Of a stretch of DNA of 64,000 nt, positions 61,548 through 64,000 are shown piece by piece (positions within the stretch are counted from its first letter, which is position 1; every line of letters starts with the position of its first letter). Both the position numbers and the translations under genes were made by a program. This DNA is from JAWLHU01 sp041690255. GTDB taxonomy: Bacteria > Bacillota > Sulfobacillia > Symbiobacteriales > Symbiobacteriaceae. The stretch is from contig JAWLHU010000002.1 of the NCBI GenBank assembly GCA_041690255.1, forward strand, positions 310,001 through 374,000. Reading direction: 5' to 3'. The notes beneath the pieces are model-generated. The model had not been told where the DNA came from and ran no database searches. It saw only the letters and a list, made by a program, of their open reading frames with translations.

Positions 61548-62443
61548 TCGCTGGTCTCCGCAAGGTAAAGACCTTCGCCGAGCTGGTCAAATTCGAGCAC
61601 ACCATTCTCAACCTGCCCTTTGCTTACCTCGGTGCGTTCGTGGCTGCCGGTGGCTGGCCCACCTGGCAGCAACTCCTCTGGATTACCGTTGCCATGGCTG
61701 GCGCCCGCACGGCCGCCATGGCCATGAACAGGCTCTTTGACGCCGAGATCGACGCCAAGACCCCCCGGACCCGTACCCGGCACATCCCCGCCGGGCTGAT
61801 TGAAAAGCGGGAGGTCTGGGTCTGGATTATCCTGGCGGTGATCATGCTCTTCCTGGCCGCCCTGAACCTGCACCCGCTTGCCGTGAAGCTCTTCCCGCTG
61901 GCGGTGCTCACCTTCTCCATCTACGCCTTTACCAAGCGGTTCACCTGGCTCTGCCACGTCTGGCTCGGCCTCTCGGTCGCCTGGGGCCCCTTCGGGGCCT
62001 ACGTGGCGGTCGCTGGGAAGGTCACCTGGGAGGCACTTCTGCTGGTCGCCATCATCACCCTGTGGAATGCCGGGTTTGATGTGATCTACGGGACTCAGGA
62101 CATGGAGGCGGACAAGGTGAACGGGGTCCATTCGGTCCCGGCCCGCTTTGGCCTCGCCCGCGCCCTGCAGATCGCCCGGGGCTTCCACCTGGGCGTCGTG
62201 GCGTTCACCCTCTTCTTCGGGGTCTACACGGGCCTGCTCCCGCTGGCGAGCCCCCTGACCTGGCCGCTGACCGCATGGCTCTACGCCCTTGGCTGGCTGA
62301 TCGTGGCGGGGCTGCTCCACTACGAGCACTCGATCATCTCGCCCCGGGACATGTCCCGACTGAATGCGGCTTTCTTCAATGTGAACGGGTACATCAGCGT
62401 CGCCTACTTCCTCTGTACGGCGGTCGCTGTGGTACTACACTAA
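61544..62443 (+). CDS. UbiA-family prenyltransferase, MqnP-like
   Basis: 299 residues with about nine membrane helices. The two Asp-rich motifs that bind prenyl diphosphate through Mg are present: AMNRLFDAEIDAKTPRTRTR near residue 65 and FDVIYGTQDMEADKVNGVHS near residue 182. GTG 61544 overlaps the acetyltransferase stop. With the UbiD-type gene nearby it most likely attaches the polyprenyl tail in menaquinone synthesis; menaquinol would feed the NrfD-type reductase in this window. Confidence 0.9.
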   Translation: MIAGLRKVKTFAELVKFEHTILNLPFAYLGAFVAAGGWPTWQQLLWITVAMAGARTAAMAMNRLFDAEIDAKTPRTRTRHIPAGLIEKREVWVWIILAVIMLFLAALNLHPLAVKLFPLAVLTFSIYAFTKRFTWLCHVWLGLSVAWGPFGAYVAVAGKVTWEALLLVAIITLWNAGFDVIYGTQDMEADKVNGVHSVPARFGLARALQIARGFHLGVVAFTLFFGVYTGLLPLASPLTWPLTAWLYALGWLIVAGLLHYEHSIISPRDMSRLNAAFFNVNGYISVAYFLCTAVAVVLH

Positions 62444-62473
62444 TCTCTGTTGCAATGGGAGGACTTCATAGAA

Positions 62474-63490
62474 ATGAAGCGGAAACTGTCCCTCGCACTT
62501 GCTCTGGTACTAACCCTTGGCGTGCTGGCCGGCTGCGGCAGCAAGCCCAACGCCGTCTACAACAAGGGTGAGCAGGGTCCCGCTACGAAGCCTGCCGACC
62601 CGACCCCGGTGGCCAGCCTCAAGATCGGCCAGCTTCCGGTGATCGACGGCCTCCCCTTCTGGGTCGCTGAGGCGCAGGGCTACTACAAGCAGCAGGGTGT
62701 CGATGTTGAACTGATCACCTTCAAGTCGGCCCTCGAGCGTGATGCCGCCCTGGAGGGTGGCCAGATCGACGGGACCATGACCGACATCATCGGTGCGGTC
62801 GGTGTCTACGAGAAGGGGACCCCGGTCCAGATTACCTCTCTGGCCCTTGGCGCCACCAAGGAAGAGAGCCCCTTCGCCATCGTTGCGGCCCCGAACTCCG
62901 GCATTGACACCGCGGCTGACCTGAAGAACGTAGAGATCGGCATCTCCACCAACTCGGTCATCCACTACACCACGGAGAAGATGCTGCTGGAGAACGGATT
63001 CACGGCGGATGAGATCAAGGTGACCAACATCCCGCAGATCCCGGTCCGGTTTGAGGCGCTCATGTCCGGCCAGATCAAGGCGGCCACCCTGCCCGAGCCG
63101 CTCCTCTCTCTGGCGGTCGCCAAGGGCGCCAAGCTAATCCTGAACGATGTGAACGCCAAGCAGAACTACTCCCATTCCGTCATCGTCTTTACCGACAAGG
63201 CGGTCAAGGAGAAGACCGAGGGTCTGAAGCGGTTCTTCCTGGCCTACAACCTGGCCGTGCTTGATATCAAGGCGAATCCCACCGCGTTCAAGGAACTGCT
63301 GGCCGACAAGGCGAAGCTGCCGGCCGAGATCAAGGACTCCTTCCAGGTGACGCCGTACTCGCCGTCCCAGGCGCCTGCGAAGGCTGACGTGGAGGCTGTG
63401 ATAGAGTGGCTGTTGGACAAGAAGATCATCGCCAAGAAGGTGACCTACGAGGAGATCGTCAACAAGACGCTCTATCCGCAGGTCAAGTGA
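62474..63490 (+). CDS. ABC transporter substrate-binding lipoprotein (NMT1/SsuA-like)
   Basis: 338 residues. Signal peptide with lipobox LAG-Cys 21, linker, then a type 2 binding fold of the NMT1/ThiY/SsuA kind: LPVIDGLPFWVAEAQGYYKQ, QGVDVELITFKSALERDAAL, GQIDGTMTDIIGAVGVYEKG and QIPVRFEALMSGQIKAATLP. Family ligands include thiamine precursors, sulfonates, nitrate and aromatic compounds. ATG 62474 follows GGGAGGAC. The stop overlaps the ATPase start. It is 30 bases after the prenyltransferase gene, so it may belong to the same operon. Confidence 0.92.
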   Translation: MKRKLSLALALVLTLGVLAGCGSKPNAVYNKGEQGPATKPADPTPVASLKIGQLPVIDGLPFWVAEAQGYYKQQGVDVELITFKSALERDAALEGGQIDGTMTDIIGAVGVYEKGTPVQITSLALGATKEESPFAIVAAPNSGIDTAADLKNVEIGISTNSVIHYTTEKMLLENGFTADEIKVTNIPQIPVRFEALMSGQIKAATLPEPLLSLAVAKGAKLILNDVNAKQNYSHSVIVFTDKAVKEKTEGLKRFFLAYNLAVLDIKANPTAFKELLADKAKLPAEIKDSFQVTPYSPSQAPAKADVEAVIEWLLDKKIIAKKVTYEEIVNKTLYPQVK

Positions 63491-64000
63491 TCGAGGCTCG
63501 CTCGGTTGGATATGCCTACAAGGAGACGGTCGCCCTGCGCGACGTCTCCTTTCGGCTACCCGTTGGGCAGACCCTGGCGGTCGTCGGTCCCTCGGGTTGC
63601 GGCAAGACCACGCTCCTCAGCCTGATGGCCGGCCTGGCGCCGGTGAACGAGGGGGAGTTACTGGTGGCCGGCAGCCCCGTGCAGCCGCGGCGCCCCGGGA
63701 CCGCCCTGATCCTGCAGGACTATGGCCTCCTGCCCTGGAAGACGGTGCGGGAGAACGTGGCCCTCGGGCTGCGAATCCGCTCCATGGACCCCGCCCCGGC
63801 TGATCTGGCGCTGAAGGAGGTCGGCATTGCCGAACTGGCCAGTCGCTGGCCGCATCAACTGTCGGGTGGACAACGGCAGCGGGTGGCCATTGCCCGTTCG
63901 CTCGCCCTCGGCCCGGACCTGCTCCTCATGGACGAGCCCTTCTCCGCCCTGGACGCCCTGACCCGTGAGGAGATGCAGGACCTGCTCCTCTCGATCTGGC
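63487..64000 (+). CDS. ABC transporter ATPase (TauB/SsuB-like), cut by the right edge
   Basis: GTG 63487 overlaps the stop of the binding-protein gene (GTGA). The 171 visible residues include Walker A GPSGCGKTTLLSLMAG, Q-loop LILQDYGLLPWKTVRENV, signature LSGGQRQRVAIARSL, Walker B LLLMDEPFSALDALTREEMQ. The LPWKT wording is typical of the nitrate/sulfonate/taurine importer ATPases and suits the NMT1-type lipoprotein. The switch region and the permease gene lie beyond the window. Confidence 0.93.
   Translation, partial: MIEARSVGYAYKETVALRDVSFRLPVGQTLAVVGPSGCGKTTLLSLMAGLAPVNEGELLVAGSPVQPRRPGTALILQDYGLLPWKTVRENVALGLRIRSMDPAPADLALKEVGIAELASRWPHQLSGGQRQRVAIARSLALGPDLLLMDEPFSALDALTREEMQDLLLSIW

Overview
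The window reads as chromosomal DNA of a high-GC Bacillota bacterium, most like Symbiobacterium and its relatives. This rests on the mix of high GC with Firmicutes-type features: a T-box leader on proBA, a BceRS/BceAB-type module, Gram-positive lipoproteins, strong Shine-Dalgarno sites and many GTG/TTG starts. The genus is inference. I saw no rRNA, tRNA or CRISPR array.

Left part (1-18.4 kb) is largely central metabolism. After a methyltransferase and a Gln/Pro-rich protein comes icd-mdh-gltA (isocitrate dehydrogenase, malate dehydrogenase and a 440-residue citrate synthase of the eukaryote/Geobacter-like type). Further on are fumarase alpha/beta (12.9-14.3 kb) and sucCD (16.4-18.4 kb), so much of the citric acid cycle lies in three nearby operons. 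Between them are an FtsH-type protease, proBA under a proline T-box whose promoter lies inside the ftsH 3' end, an IclR regulator, a Xre regulator, a MaoC hydratase, a DUF692-like protein and two small helical proteins.

18.6-30.7 kb: a beta-helix lipoprotein, then a long leftward block. Read in the direction of transcription it is a PhnD-like lipoprotein, a HisKA_3 sensor kinase, a NarL-type regulator, a terminator, and a molybdopterin oxidoreductase (Fe-S subunit, NrfD membrane subunit, Tat-exported catalytic subunit, TorD chaperone). This looks like a regulated anaerobic respiratory reductase for a sulfur, arsenic or selenium oxyanion. A zinc-peptidase-like protein is divergent from it.

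30.7-35.5 kb is a scar region: one IS3-family element with an A9 frameshift site, short copies of the 3' end of a membrane-protein gene, two PIG-L deacetylases and a truncated gene.

35.5-45.2 kb holds three ECF sigma / membrane anti-sigma pairs, a polymer-forming membrane protein, a SIR2-like protein with a zinc ribbon, an EamA exporter, and two GC-rich minisatellites around an 18-bp inverted repeat.

45.2-57.3 kb: an orphan DNA methyltransferase, an M20 peptidase, pxpA, a NifX-like protein, a YbjN-like protein and a BceR-BceS module with two paralogous permeases and one ATPase. 57.3-64 kb: a hydantoinase/carbamoylase, a 21-bp tandem repeat, a UbiD-UbiA pair likely serving menaquinone synthesis, and an NMT1-type ABC transporter that runs off the right edge.
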